Source: Carya illinoinensis | Lineage: Eukaryota; Streptophyta; Magnoliopsida; Fagales; Juglandaceae | DNA: 64,000 nucleotides | Reading direction: 5' to 3' | Assembly (NCBI RefSeq): GCF_018687715.1 | Contig: NC_056765.1 | Span: forward strand, 8,172,501 to 8,236,500 | Part shown: in pieces, positions 23,801 through 34,110 of the stretch | Numbering within the stretch: position 1 is the stretch's first letter | Layout: each line of letters starts with the position of its first letter | The notes under the pieces: generated by a model | Told to the model about the DNA's origin: nothing | The model's input: only the letters and a program-made list of their open reading frames with translations | Databases searched by the model: none | Position numbers and translations under genes: made by a program

Positions 23801-24898
23801 CTGACAGAGAGCAGATTTTTGGTTAAATTTGGCACCACAAGAACATCATTTAATTGAAGAGTGGGAGTGGGAGAGCAAGAACCCATGTGAGTAATGGGTA
23901 GAGAGGATCCATTACCAACAATAACTTTGTCCTTACCAGTGTAAGTTTCCACCTTATCAAGTTGAGACACATCAGAGTTCATATGTGCAGATGCTCCTGT
24001 ATCAGTATACCAATCTGCAGTGTCATTGCTGATGGTGCAGTTGGCAAGAGCTTCAGCAAGGTTTGCATCAGATTTGGTGTATCTGCTTTTGCAAGATGTG
24101 GCATAGTGTCCTTCCTCATGGCATATTTGACATCGAGGGGGACGTTTATATTGGTGCTTGCTACGGTTTCCGCCCTTGGGACTGACCACCTTTATATTTG
24201 TTTTGATAGTTGTTTGGTCTTGCATTTCGGTTGAAAGGGGCAGAGGAGGAATTAGCCACATACACAGAAACACCACCTGCATTATGATCAATGGACTTGG
24301 AAAAAAAATCAAAGCTCTATGCTTTAGGAACAATATCTGTGAAACTTGGTATAGGAGTTAAAGAGAGTTGAGTGGTGGAGAAAGTTGAAAATTCATGGCC
24401 TAAACCACGTAAATACCAGTGCACTTTGTCAGTGTCTTCAACTGGACGTCCCATTGCCGATAATTGATCACAATGAGCCTTGAATACTCGGGAGTATTCA
24501 GAAACACTACGAGAGCCACGCTTCATGAGATGAAGTTCATCTTTTATTTGAAGTTCACGGACCTTAGATTTGTGGCTGAAGGCAGTCTCAAGAGAGTTCC
24601 AGACATCTCTTGATGTTGTAAGGTCAATGGTAATAGAGAGTGCTTCCTCCGTGAGAGAGGAAAGAAGGAGGCTTATGACTAGTTGATCATGTTGCTTCCA
24701 AAGATTGTAGGCTGTGGGATCAGCAATAGCAGAGGGCATTGGACTTGAGCCATCAACATATCCATAGAATTTTTGGCATTGCAGCAGGGGAACTACTTGG
24801 CTACGTCAGAGGAGAAAGTTGGTGGATGATAGCTTGACTGTAACCATGTGAACCATGGTGTTGAAGGAGAGAGTAGAAGAAGAATTTTCTGAGGCCAT
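20849..24898 (-). pseudogene. Disrupted gag-pol polyprotein of the copia element
   Basis: The start codon fits 24898 (MASENSSSTLS). Gag follows, with a stop near 24800 and a long open block at 24739-24317. After a frame change near 24325 come the zinc knuckle CQICHEEGHYATSC, the protease motif WYTDTGASAH and the integrase zinc region WHARLGHVSSKI (to 23380). Integrase is interrupted by stops near 23380 and 23184, and a third frame carries the rest. Reverse transcriptase and RNase H occupy 22739-21192, with the active-site motif LLLYVDDIIITGS and later SAFSDADWAGCP. RNase H resumes at 21053-20840 after further stops. All domains are present, but no single frame spans them. Confidence 0.9.
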
Positions 24899-24926
24899 AG
24901 AATCGAGTGGAGGTTAATCCTATAGG

Positions 24927-24938
24927 GCTCTGATACCA
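24927..24938 (-). other. Primer-binding site, initiator methionine tRNA
   Basis: On the minus strand TGGTATCAGAGC directly follows the 5' LTR. It is complementary to the 3' end of initiator tRNA-Met, the standard primer of copia elements. Confidence 0.92.
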
Positions 24939-25214
24939 TGTAAAGATTTAAAACCAGTAGTAAATCCACAGCAATGCTTATGGCGTTGGGAGTTTCATTA
25001 TATAAGAAAACTTTACAAAGAGTAACAGCTAAACAATAGCTGTACATGCCATATAAGGAATGATATTTATACATTCTATAATTAGAACTAATCAACTTCT
25101 AAACTTTGTACAACGATTGTAATGCCATAATTTACTCCTCAATGCTTGGACTGATTCTCTCCTTGATTGCTGTCTTGATTGTCTCCAGAAAATGATCCTA
25201 TGTTGTCACCAATA
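24939..25214 (-). repeat. 5' LTR of the copia element
   Basis: It has the same length as the 3' LTR and differs from it by five transitions (by eye, in the order G/A, T/C, C/T, C/T, G/A along the plus strand). The primer-binding site abuts its inner end. Confidence 0.9.
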
Positions 25215-25219
25215 AATAT

Positions 25220-25280
25220 AGATCATTTTCAATTACCTGACCAAATTGGATAGGTTGCTAGTTTTCGAGAGAAATAGACA

Positions 25281-25311
<31 letters not shown>

Positions 25312-26109
25312 CATGATGATGTGAGCTAGCTTTACAATATTTAATGTTCTCATTTGAATTTTCAAGTAATGTGGACCCTAGATAAACGTTAACCTTCATG
25401 CACGTTCATCTCTCAAAATTAGAGTAGTAATCAACTTAATCAAACAATTAAAGCATTCACATTGAACTAGCTAAATACCATTAAAGCCAAAAATATGACT
25501 AGTTTTTTTTTTTTATTAAATCAGTTGCATTGGACTAGCTAAAGTCCTTTAAGTAAGACTATGAGTTGTGGTAAATTCAAAACTTTTTCCATCTTTGGCT
25601 AGACATTGTTCATAGCCAAAACACATATTTTATTCCAAAATATTGCTATTTCCAATTATTAATTAACATTGTCAATAATAATATTAATTAACTGATTTTG
25701 TGCATGGTTATTAATATTGCTATCTCTGATTATTAATTAACATATAGTTAGTGTAATTGCAAAATATGAAAAATAAATAAATATTATTATTAAAAAATAA
25801 TATTATATTAATATTTTGGCTAATATATAGATAATCGGCCAATATACGGTTATATGTTTAATGGTTTTGGCTTTAGGCAAAACATGTAGTTTTAAGCAAA
25901 TTTTACTTTGGTTTTGGCCAAACCATTGCCGATGCTCTTAGAGATAATTTCAAATGGACACTTGCCATCATATGTAATGTGATGTGCTCTAAAGAGATGT
26001 TGTTAGCTAGCAATGGTAAGATTTAAATTTATGAGTCACTCAACAATGGACATGATCATCAGTACCACTTTATTGAATAGTATACGTGAACGTGCACAAC
26101 CTACTGGGG
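25220..26109. other. AT-rich spacer with one MITE-like element
   Basis: No gene is supportable. A TA run lies at about 25285-25311. A MITE-like fold-back is proposed at 25449-25940. The final part approaches the PPR pseudogene and may contain unrecognisable decayed coding sequence. Confidence 0.4.
25449..25940. repeat. MITE-like element with AGAGCATC-type ends
   Basis: The left end AAAGCATTCACATTGAACTA and the right end, read in reverse as TAAGAGCATCGGCAATGG, are related imperfect inverted repeats. A second element with the same kind of ends lies at 34941-35534. The ends resemble common tree MITEs, but target duplications were not resolved. Confidence 0.4.
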
Positions 26110-28211
26110 GTTTTGAAATAACTTAATTATCGGGCTTGCAAAACACTCTGTAGGAACGACTGCATTTTTATATAAGAAAATGAGAGAGGAGGAAGTCAAC
26201 CAAGTTGACTTTATGACCATGTCAATCAAGTGTTCGATCTCTATTTATGTTCGTTTTGATCTTATTGGTTAACTGTAAACAAGTTCATGCGATGATGATG
26301 GGTTTGAATATCGATATTGACATTTTAGGAGTTGGTTTTGTGATTTTGAGTTTAATCTCTAAATTCCTCTTGTATAAGATATTCTTCCACCTTAAATGAA
26401 AGTTATCAATAAAATTGTTGTATCATCCTCTTCTTAAAAAATATTTATACTAAATGTGGATGCATGTAGGAAGATGCATGCCAAATTTTTAGACATTATG
26501 CCTCTTAAGAATGTGGTTTTGTCAATTTCTTTGATTGTAGGTTATGTAAAACATGATGATCTGGGAGAGATTGAAAGCTCTCAAAGAGGCACTAATGGAA
26601 TTATGAAATTGAAGGGTGTTGTATAGAACAAGATGATCACATTCTTGGGCACATTACATGCATGCTTTCGTGCAGGAATATTAGTTCAAGAAAGGCAAAT
26701 GAATCTTAATGCCATGCATGATACACATGATAATCTATCACAGTTATTAGAAGTCTATTGATCAATTATTTATTTCAAATTGTGTTATACAATGTGGCCT
26801 ATATATAGGAGGTCAAAGACTATACAATAGCATTACTAAACCAATGTGGTACTCACATAATACATATACACTAATGTCCCCCCTTAAACTCAAGGTGGAT
26901 GAGAAATCACCTTGAGGTTGTCAAAACTGAGACATAGGATGAGACTAGATAAAGATGTTGGCAAGTTAATCTTGAGCTGAGACATAGAGTAACTGAAGAA
27001 AACTCTTTGTCAAATTATGACAAACTAGATGAAAATCAATCTTGATGTGCTTGGTCCGCTCATGGAAAATATCATTATGAGCAATCTGGATAGCACTGCC
27101 AGTGTCACAGTAAAGAGGAATGGTAGATGTGAGAGGTACTCTTAAATCCTTTAACAACAATCAGAGCCTAAGGAGTTCAACGATGGTGTCTGCAAGGGCA
27201 TTATACTCGGTCTCAATACTGGATTGAGAGACAATAATATGTTTCTTGCTATGGCAAGAAATCAGTGAGGAACTAAGAAGGAAGCAATAACCCATGGTGA
27301 AATGACAATCAGTGGGATCATCTACCCAGTCAGCATTAGAGTATGCTCAAAAAATTGTATTGATTAGTTCTATATATATTAGTTGTGTTATACAAGGTGA
27401 CCTATATATAAGAAGTCAAACTATACGAGAGCATTACTAAACCAATGCGGGACTCACATAACACATATACACTAACAATAGTATCACACTCATATATGAT
27501 GATCTAGCCTTACACGCATTTGCATGCATGCATGGTAGATTTCATTAACCATTTGTATGCACAATCTGGGCATATCATGAAAGCTTATAAGCTCATCGAG
27601 AGGATGCCAATAAAGCTGCATGGAGTCAAAGCTTCTAATACCATTTTCAGTTCATGTTGCTACCTCATGAATCTAGATCTAACAAATTAACACCAATAGA
27701 CTGAGATCATTACTTGAACTGGAATTACCTTGTATCACTGGAAACATGAAGACTACATATTGCTATCCAATTCTTATGAACCTATTGGGTACTTGGAAGT
27801 TAAGGGGTGGCAAATGTGAGATCATTAATGTCAGATAGGGGGAAGAAGACAAGAAAAGTGCGCATGAGCTTTGAATCAAGAGATATGACTCAAAATTGCT
27901 TTGCATAGAAATATATATAGAAGGCACTACCAAAATCTTGTCCAGAAGATGAGGAATATTGATGGGTATATAGCTAACACAAACATGATTGTGCAAAAAT
28001 GTGGATGAGCACACAAAGAAAAGAATATATAGTTTTTGGTCGTGATCACAATAAGAAATTGGCCATCTTGATCACTTGGTACTGTAATAAGCACGCTCCC
28101 AAGACATTCTTGATCACAATGTGCAGATTGCATTACTACTTAATGATCGCACTGATATCAAAGATAGAAGGGAGGGAATTGAGATTCAAACAGATTTCAT
28201 CATTTGATCAG
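26110..28211 (+). pseudogene. PPR-DYW protein pseudogene
   Basis: PPR proteins of this class bind organelle RNA, and the DYW domain performs C-to-U editing. Fragments in order are LIIGLAKHSVGTTAF and KKMREEEV near 26125-26200, NVVLSISLIVGYVKHDD near 26510, ITFLGTLHACFRAGILVQ near 26638, and MVDFINHL then AYKLIERMP near 27534-27611. A DYW-type C-terminus follows at 27999-28211 (GRDHNKKLAIL, MALISKIEGRE-like). In-frame stops, frame changes and a copia remnant (about 26745-27477) interrupt it. The final DYW tripeptide and the zinc-ligand cysteines are lost or altered. It is a decayed gene and not a candidate editing factor. Confidence 0.75.
26745..27477 (-). mobile_element. Internally deleted copia remnant inside the PPR pseudogene
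   Basis: Two related LTR pieces of roughly 120 bp lie at about 26750-26875 and 27359-27477, sharing TTGTGTTATACAA, CCTATATATA and GCATTACTAAACCAATG. Next to the left piece the minus strand has a polypurine-like AAGGGGGGA. Between them a minus-strand RNase H segment reads ADWVDDPTDCHFTMGYCFLL and later YCDTGSAIQIAHN. Gag, protease, integrase and reverse transcriptase are absent. PPR sequence resumes on both sides, so the element landed in the PPR gene or pseudogene. A target duplication was not found. Confidence 0.7.
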
Positions 28212-28529
28212 TAATGGTAAAGCAAGCTCTTTCATGTGTGGTTCAATCATTGGTGAGAGATAAAACAATATTAAAGAGATAATATTTGCCACTAAATTAT
28301 TGTTTTATATTGTAAATTAAAGCCAATCATCTCTTTTCATTGCAATGTAAAAGAATGAGATTAATTTACATTTATTTTTAACAAAAAGTAATATTAGATA
28401 CAGTCCTAAATTGTGTGAGTTCCAATCCTTTTTTTATTATTTTAAAAAAGGGAAGTCTACCATTAAAAAAAAAAATCATTTAGGTCTCAGATTAATATAC
28501 TTTTTTCAAAGAGAGTGCATATGATGAAA
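28212..28529. other. Spacer between two pseudogenes
   Basis: This short AT-rich stretch lies between the PPR and FAR1-like pseudogenes. I see no feature in it. Confidence 0.4.
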
Positions 28530-28564
28530 TTGAAAACGAAAATGTCTTCAATAAGAATTATACT

Positions 28565-29184
28565 CTTGAAGAACCCATGCCCGGATTGATGTTTAATTTA
28601 TACTAAATAGAATCTCCAAGCTTATTATAAGAAATATGGGAAGCGATTGGGATTTGGGGTTAGCATTCAAAGAATCAAGAAGGATGTAGATGGTACTTTC
28701 AAATACTTAACTCTAGGATGTACTCGTGGTGATAAGGCACGTACGTACACGTTATATTTTTAAGCCACTTCCAACTAGCAGGACAAAATGCAAGACCAAG
28801 ACCAATGCGATGCTAATAAACAGCTCGTGGCATATAACTACAGTGACGCCTCCAACTCTCACGTACGGACACGTCTTGAAGAACCCATGCCCGGATTGAT
28901 GTTTAATTTATACTAAATAGAATCTCCAAGCTTATTATAAGAAATATTGGAAGTGATTGGGATTTGGGGCTAGCATTCAAAGAATCAAGAAGGATGTAGA
29001 TGGTACTTTCAAATACTTAACTCTAGGATGTACTCGTGGTGATAAGGCACGTACATACACGTTATATTTTTAAGCCACTTCCAACTAGTAGGACAAAATG
29101 CAAGACCAAGACCAATGCGATGCTAATAAACAGCTCGTGGCATATAACTACTGTGACGTCTTCAACTCCCACGTACAGACACGT
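28565..29184. repeat. Exact-period 310-bp tandem duplication
   Basis: Unit 1 is 28565-28874 and unit 2 is 28875-29184, both starting CTTGAAGAACCCATGCCCGG and ending ACACGT. They differ by only a small number of substitutions. Each contains the FAR1 DNA-binding region plus the first 33 bases of the large insertion that starts at 29152, so the duplication is younger than that insertion. Confidence 0.95.
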
Positions 29185-29356
29185 GGAAATCGAGGTGTCG
29201 GAATGATGACAACATGGGTCACACATCCCATCGTCATGTGTTAAGTGTGTGTACATGCAACAAGTGTATAATAAAATCACATAGCTGATAATAAAAGTCT
29301 TATAACTAAGTACCAGAATTTTGTTTAAGTACAAACTAGGTTAAAACACAAGTAAT

Positions 29357-30297
29357 AAAATTGTAAAGGCAAAAATTGGCTAGGATTAGATGACTAAATG
29401 ATAAGATTTATCTTATCATTATTTGATTAAATTTGGATGAATGATAAGGTTTATCTTATCATTATTTGATTAAATTTGGATGAATGTAAAATAAGTTTTG
29501 ATTTGTATCTAAACAATATTGAGTCTATCTAGAAGTTTTAGGAGTTGTTTGGATAAGTTCCTGAAGTCAAAATCGAGATCTGATAGTTTTGCACTTATCC
29601 AGAAGAAATCTGAACAGAGTTTAGTCTATAACAGAAGAAATTATCACGAAATGTTAGCAGTCCGTCGGGACGCGTTTTCGTGTCTGTTGCTAACCGTCAG
29701 CAGAGTCCTACTACAACTACAACTCTTTTCAGACCTTCTAGTTAAAGGGATTCGGTTTTGTATCTCTTTAAGGACTTCAAGCCACGAATTTTACAGAGGA
29801 GATTCTGAGCGTTTATGAGAGAAAATTTACTTGAGAATTTTCATGGGATTTTTCATATCTTCTTGAGTGTGATCGTGCTTTGAGTGTGAAGCAATATCGA
29901 TTGGATTTCAGCCTCTGGAGTTCCAGAAGGGAAGTCAACATTTGAAGATCGCCAGAGGTTCTGGCTGCTATTGCGGTAGAAGACAAACGGGTCGTTTGTC
30001 TAGGCAAGTAAGAGAGTCGAATTGCAAAGGTTTTGTAATTGATTATTGCTTGTAATTGTTCTTCAAATAATAAGATTGACTTTCCTGGGTTTGGCTGCCC
30101 CGTAGGGTTTTACCTTTAAAGAGTTCTTTAAAGGGTTTCCCTTCGTAACCAATCGTTGTGTTTTGCAAGTTTGATTATTTATTTTAAAGTATTTGATTCG
30201 TTTCATAATCTTAATAATTGAGAACTAACTTATTTGTTCAAGAAAATTGATAGACAATTTCGTGGTTTTACAGGGGTACGTTGGGAATTTCAAAAAT
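29357..30297 (+). mobile_element. Solo LTR of a copia-type element, TSD AAAAT
   Basis: The LTR 29362-30292 (931 bp) starts TGTAAAGGC and ends GGGAATTTCA. It is flanked by perfect AAAAT duplications at 29357-29361 and 30293-30297. Internal sequence such as GGCTGCCCCGTAGGGTTTTA is typical of copia LTRs. No primer-binding site or coding sequence follows, so it is a recombination product. Near its start a unit of about 43 bases with TTATCTTATCATTATTTG is tandemly doubled (about 29399-29485). It is nested inside the larger ACTAC-flanked insertion. Confidence 0.85.
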
Positions 30298-32020
30298 ATT
30301 ATAAGTTTTAAGACTGTTTCAAATCCAAATTACATAACATAAAAACAAGTAAGGATAATTTCCAACATAAAACAACTCCAATTCAAAACTCGGGCGAAGC
30401 CGCCTCCTCGACTCAACCTCCTCCTCTTCAAACTCTGCATCAAAATCTACGGTACCAAAATGGTACCGCAGGTAAGTAATAATCCAAACGCCATAAGATA
30501 ATAATATATTAAAGTCAACAATATGCATGAAAGGATACCAAATGCACATGTCCCATAAATCCACATTTTTCCACGCACGCCAAAATCCCATTTTGGCCCA
30601 AAACATATCTTTTAAAGCAAGTCCTTGCCATTATCCCAGATAATGACCCAAACTAAGAAACCCACTATTTTTTCAGAAAATGGATCATAATAATCTCAAA
30701 CAAAATCTCGCCATTTTCCCAGAAAATAGCCCATATCCAGTATGTAAAACCTGTTCCAATAAAACGCATACACCATGATCTCCCCTAGGGATCATCCACA
30801 CACTCTGACTCCTATGCCACACTGTAGGTAACGACTACGTATGTGACACCTAAACGAGCGATACCCAGTCTCGCGCCCAGCTCGTACCTGGACCAAGCCA
30901 TCCTCTAGTCCCCGCCAGCCGAGGGACTACGGAGTCGACACGACAGCGTTACCGTATCGTGCGATCCGGTTGTCACCCAACGACAATCTAGGGGATGTCA
31001 CTCAGTATTATCCACTCCCGAGTGACCAGAGAAGCTCCATCAAAATAATGCTTTATCCCGACTTGGTGTCGTTATACACAAGTACCCGAAAATCCATTTA
31101 CGCCTGAAAACCCACTTTTCACAATTTAATACATGCACATGAATGCACCATGCAATGCACACCTCAAGACACACTTTATCCAACAAAACTCAGCATCAAC
31201 AATAACTAAACAACTCCGTTCTCAAATCTATCCGACCCTCGACTCCTCAGACTCAGTCTGGAATAACCAACCAATTAATGAATTTATTATACAAGCAATA
31301 ATATATTTAAATCTAAAATAGAATTTGAAAAATACTTATAGCGCTATATAACAATTTTCGAATGATCAACGAGTCGAAAAGAGCGAAAAGAAAGTAACGT
31401 AACAGTATAAAATACATTGTGACTGTAGGTTGTAAAATACTCACTTTTGAATGAAGACAATCCAAGGCTTGAGATTGATAGGGAATGACCTAGAGGTATT
31501 TATGAAGCTAGTAGAAGTGAGGGTTGGCCGTGGGTGGCGGCGAAAATGGTGGTGGAATGCCAAAAAGTCCAAAACGGAAAGTGGGTTGGTTGAGTTTCAC
31601 CAATGATGGATCGGAGCTGGGGTTGGGTGGGTTAGGTAGCTGGGATGCCGGTGATGATGTGGTGAAGAAATGGTGGCCAACGGCGGAGGCACGGCTGCCC
31701 GAGAGCATAAAACCGTGCAGCTTGGGTGATGTTCGTGGTAGTTAACGACGGTGTTTGGGGGGCTGAAAATGGACAGGTGAGGTCGCCGGTGGATGGGGAA
31801 GAAAATGGAAGCAACAGCGATGGCAAAAGGTGGCGCACGGTGGAGCTAGAAGGAAAGGGTGCCGCAACTTCCAGCGTGGCGGCTAACGGCTGCACGGGTT
31901 GGCTTGAAAATTGAGGGAGGTGATCACTGGCCAGAAGGGAGTCGACCGGTAGGTTGACAGCGGCGGTCTGGGTGGGACGAAAAACGAATGGAGAGGGAGG
32001 GGGAGGGGCTGGGTCACGCA
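30298..32020. other. Body of the large insertion, no recognised coding
   Basis: This part of the ACTAC-flanked insertion is less AT-rich than its surroundings in two blocks (30780-31080 and 31500-32000). Open frames occur on both strands (for example 31524-31745 and 31632-32177), but their translations are biased and match no domain I know. I treat them as chance frames in long-LTR-like sequence. Confidence 0.45.
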
Positions 32021-32127
32021 GGAGAGAAGCAGGGAAAAAGGAAGGAAAAAGAAAAAGAAGGAAGAAAAGGGAAAGAAGAAAAAGAAAAAAAAAAAGAAGA
32101 GAAAAAGAAAAAGGAAAGGAAAGAACT
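32021..32127. repeat. Purine-rich low-complexity tract
   Basis: About 100 bases are almost only A and G on the plus strand, composed of AAG and AGGAA units. The lysine/arginine-rich or phenylalanine-rich translations of this tract are artefacts of composition. Confidence 0.9.
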
Positions 32128-33387
32128 GAGATCCAGTCCTCACATCTAGTGTCTAGAAACTGATCTAACAAAAGCAACTTTAAAAGCTATAAATTTTATA
32201 AAATAAATTAAACACAATATCTAGCTAAAATATAATAAATAACTAGTAAATACTAACAACAAAATTTTAAATCCAAAAACAAACTAAAATAAATTAAACA
32301 GTAATTTAAACTCAAAACAATACTTAATATTAAGAAAGCTTTATAAAATAAATTTCACAACTAAATAAATTCAATTAAAATACGATAATTTAAAATAAAA
32401 GAACCATTATTTTAATTAAATTAAAATACTCCTTCAATAAAAACACAAATAAAAACAGGGTATCACAACTACAATAGAGAATGCATATAATCATCTAAAG
32501 TCTAGATACCTTAAATGCCATAGGGAAATTGACACAATCACCAAGAGGAAATTAGATGTAGCCAATAGAGCTAAGGTACGCATAAACAAAAGCTTCAACA
32601 CTTTAATTGTTTATGCATGTGGGTTCGAGAATCTTCAATTTCTAGAAAATAATTGTTGTAATTATACTGACGAGACTAGACAACTTCACCTTGGCAAAGG
32701 AGGTGCTGAGGCACTCCGTGCATATTTTATGAGAATGCAAGTAATGAATAGTGGATTTTTTGCCAAGATAGATTTAGATGATGATTTGAGATCAGAAATG
32801 TGTTTTGGGCTTATGGATGGAGTAGGGCAGCATATGAGTATTTTGGGAATGCTGTAACGGTTGATACAACATACCTCACTAATAGGTATGGTATGCCATT
32901 CGCATCATTCGTGTGTGTGAATCATCATGGCCAATCGATACTACTCAAAGCAGAATTGATATCGTCTAAAGACACAAATACATTTGTTTGATTATTCCAA
33001 ACATGGTTGTCTTGCATAAATGGGAAAGCTCCAAAAACTATAATAACGGACCAAGACAAGACAATAAAAAATGCAATTTTAGTTATTTTTTCCCAAACAC
33101 GTCATAGATATTGCTTGTGGCACATTATGAGGAAATTGCTAGAAAAGTTGGCTACCAATGTTCAATACAATAGTGAGTTGAGAAGTACACTTTAGTGTTA
33201 TGTGTATAATTGTCAAACTACGGAGGAGTTCGAGAAGCATTGGAACTTATTTCTTGACACCTACAACTTGCATGATTATGCATGGCTGCAAACTCTATAC
33301 ATTGAGAGGATGCATGAGCACCAATGTATTTAAAAGATGCATTTTTGGCAGGGATGAGCACCACACAACGTAGTAAAAGCATGAATG

Positions 33388-33388
<1 letters not shown>

Positions 33389-33425
<37 letters not shown>
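33389..33425. repeat. 37-base T run inside the FAR1 pseudogene
   Basis: An uninterrupted T run directly follows the FAR1-family segment ending SKSMNAFF and precedes VHSGTTLKEFVDQFDN. In related proteins only a few residues separate these, so a short T-rich stretch has probably expanded by slippage. Its length is also the least certain part of any assembly. Confidence 0.9.
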
Positions 33426-33428
<3 letters not shown>

Positions 33429-34110
33429 TATAGTTTTGTTCATTCGGGCACTACGCTAAAAGAGTTTGTAGACCAATTTGACAATACTTTAAGGAAGAAG
33501 GTTGAGAATGAGAATGCAGCAAATTTCCACTCTTTTAATTGCACAATCTTGTGCATATCTCCGTTACCATTTGAAAAGATATTTTAACATGTATACACAA
33601 TTGTCAAGTTTAGGGAAATGCGAAAGGAAATAATGGGAATGATTTGTTGCAATGCTCATCTTTACAAAACTAAAAGTGCAATTTCAATGTATCATATAGA
33701 TGACAAAATTAGTACTAATGACTTTGTCAAATTTGTTGCATTTTCAGTTTACTTTAATAAAGATTAGTTTGAGTTGAAGTGCAGTTGTTCTTTGTTTGAA
33801 ATGAGAGATATCATGTGTTGACATGCTCTTTCTATTTTAGATACACAAAATGTTCAAAATGTGCTTGAAAAGTATATTTTGGACCGATGGAGAAAAGATA
33901 TAAAATGAAGGTATACCCTTATTAAGAGTAGTTACGATGGCTTGAGTGAAAATCATGAGACACAAAGATATGTATAAATCATGAGAAGATATTATGAGAT
34001 AACAAAAAATGCTTCTATAATGGAGGAACATTGTATTGATATGCTGTAGCGGTTAGATATCATGGATGCCTATTATCTTTTCTCGAGACTTCCGACCACA
34101 CCTTCTTGAG

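Larger units (their letters stand above)
20555..25219 (-). mobile_element. Full-length Ty1-copia retrotransposon, 4655 bp, TSD AATAT
   Basis: Both LTRs are 276 bp, at 20560-20835 and 24939-25214. They are flanked by perfect AATAT duplications at 20555-20559 and 25215-25219. By eye the LTRs differ at five positions, all transitions (about 1.8 percent), so the insertion is fairly recent. The primer-binding site and polypurine tract abut the LTRs directly. The coding region keeps gag, protease, integrase, reverse transcriptase and RNase H in copia order, but with two frame changes and several stops. Mobility would therefore need proteins supplied by another element. It lies 23 bases to the right of the Tnt1-like element rather than inside it. 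Confidence 0.93.
29147..32472 (-). mobile_element. Large LTR-type insertion in the FAR1 pseudogene, TSD ACTAC
   Basis: The insert 29152-32467 starts TGTGACGTC and ends GGTATCACA. It is flanked by perfect ACTAC duplications at 29147-29151 and 32468-32472. Without the nested solo LTR it is about 2.4 kb. On the minus strand it begins TGTGATACCC, a common LTR start. No gag or pol sequence is recognisable, only short proline- or lysine-rich frames. It may be one very long solo LTR, or a large non-coding derivative. The orientation is inferred from the LTR-like start only. Confidence 0.7.
28530..34110 (+). pseudogene. FAR1/FHY3-like (MULE-derived) pseudogene with nested insertions
   Basis: FAR1-family proteins are transcription factors domesticated from Mutator-like transposases. 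Here the FAR1 DNA-binding region is present twice (28565-29184): EEPMPGLMFN, then YYKKYGKRLGFG and YLTLGCTRGDKAR. After a 3.3-kb insertion the same protein resumes at 32473 (YNHLKSRYLKCHREID). It continues through the transposase core at 32800-33195, with AAYEYFGNAVTVDTTYL, KTIITDQDKTIKNAI and HRYCLWHIMRKL. The SWIM zinc-finger region is at 33770-33850 (FELKCSCSLFEMRDIMC), with KYILDRWRKDIK just downstream. Stops, frame changes and a 37-T run make it clearly non-functional. Removing the insertion restores continuity at a threonine codon. Confidence 0.88.

Noticed and set aside
31508..32177. Overlapping open frames on both strands, 60-181 codons
   Set aside because: They lie in GC-rich and purine-rich parts of the large insertion. 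Translations are biased to Pro/Ser/Leu/Phe or Lys/Arg and no domain is visible.
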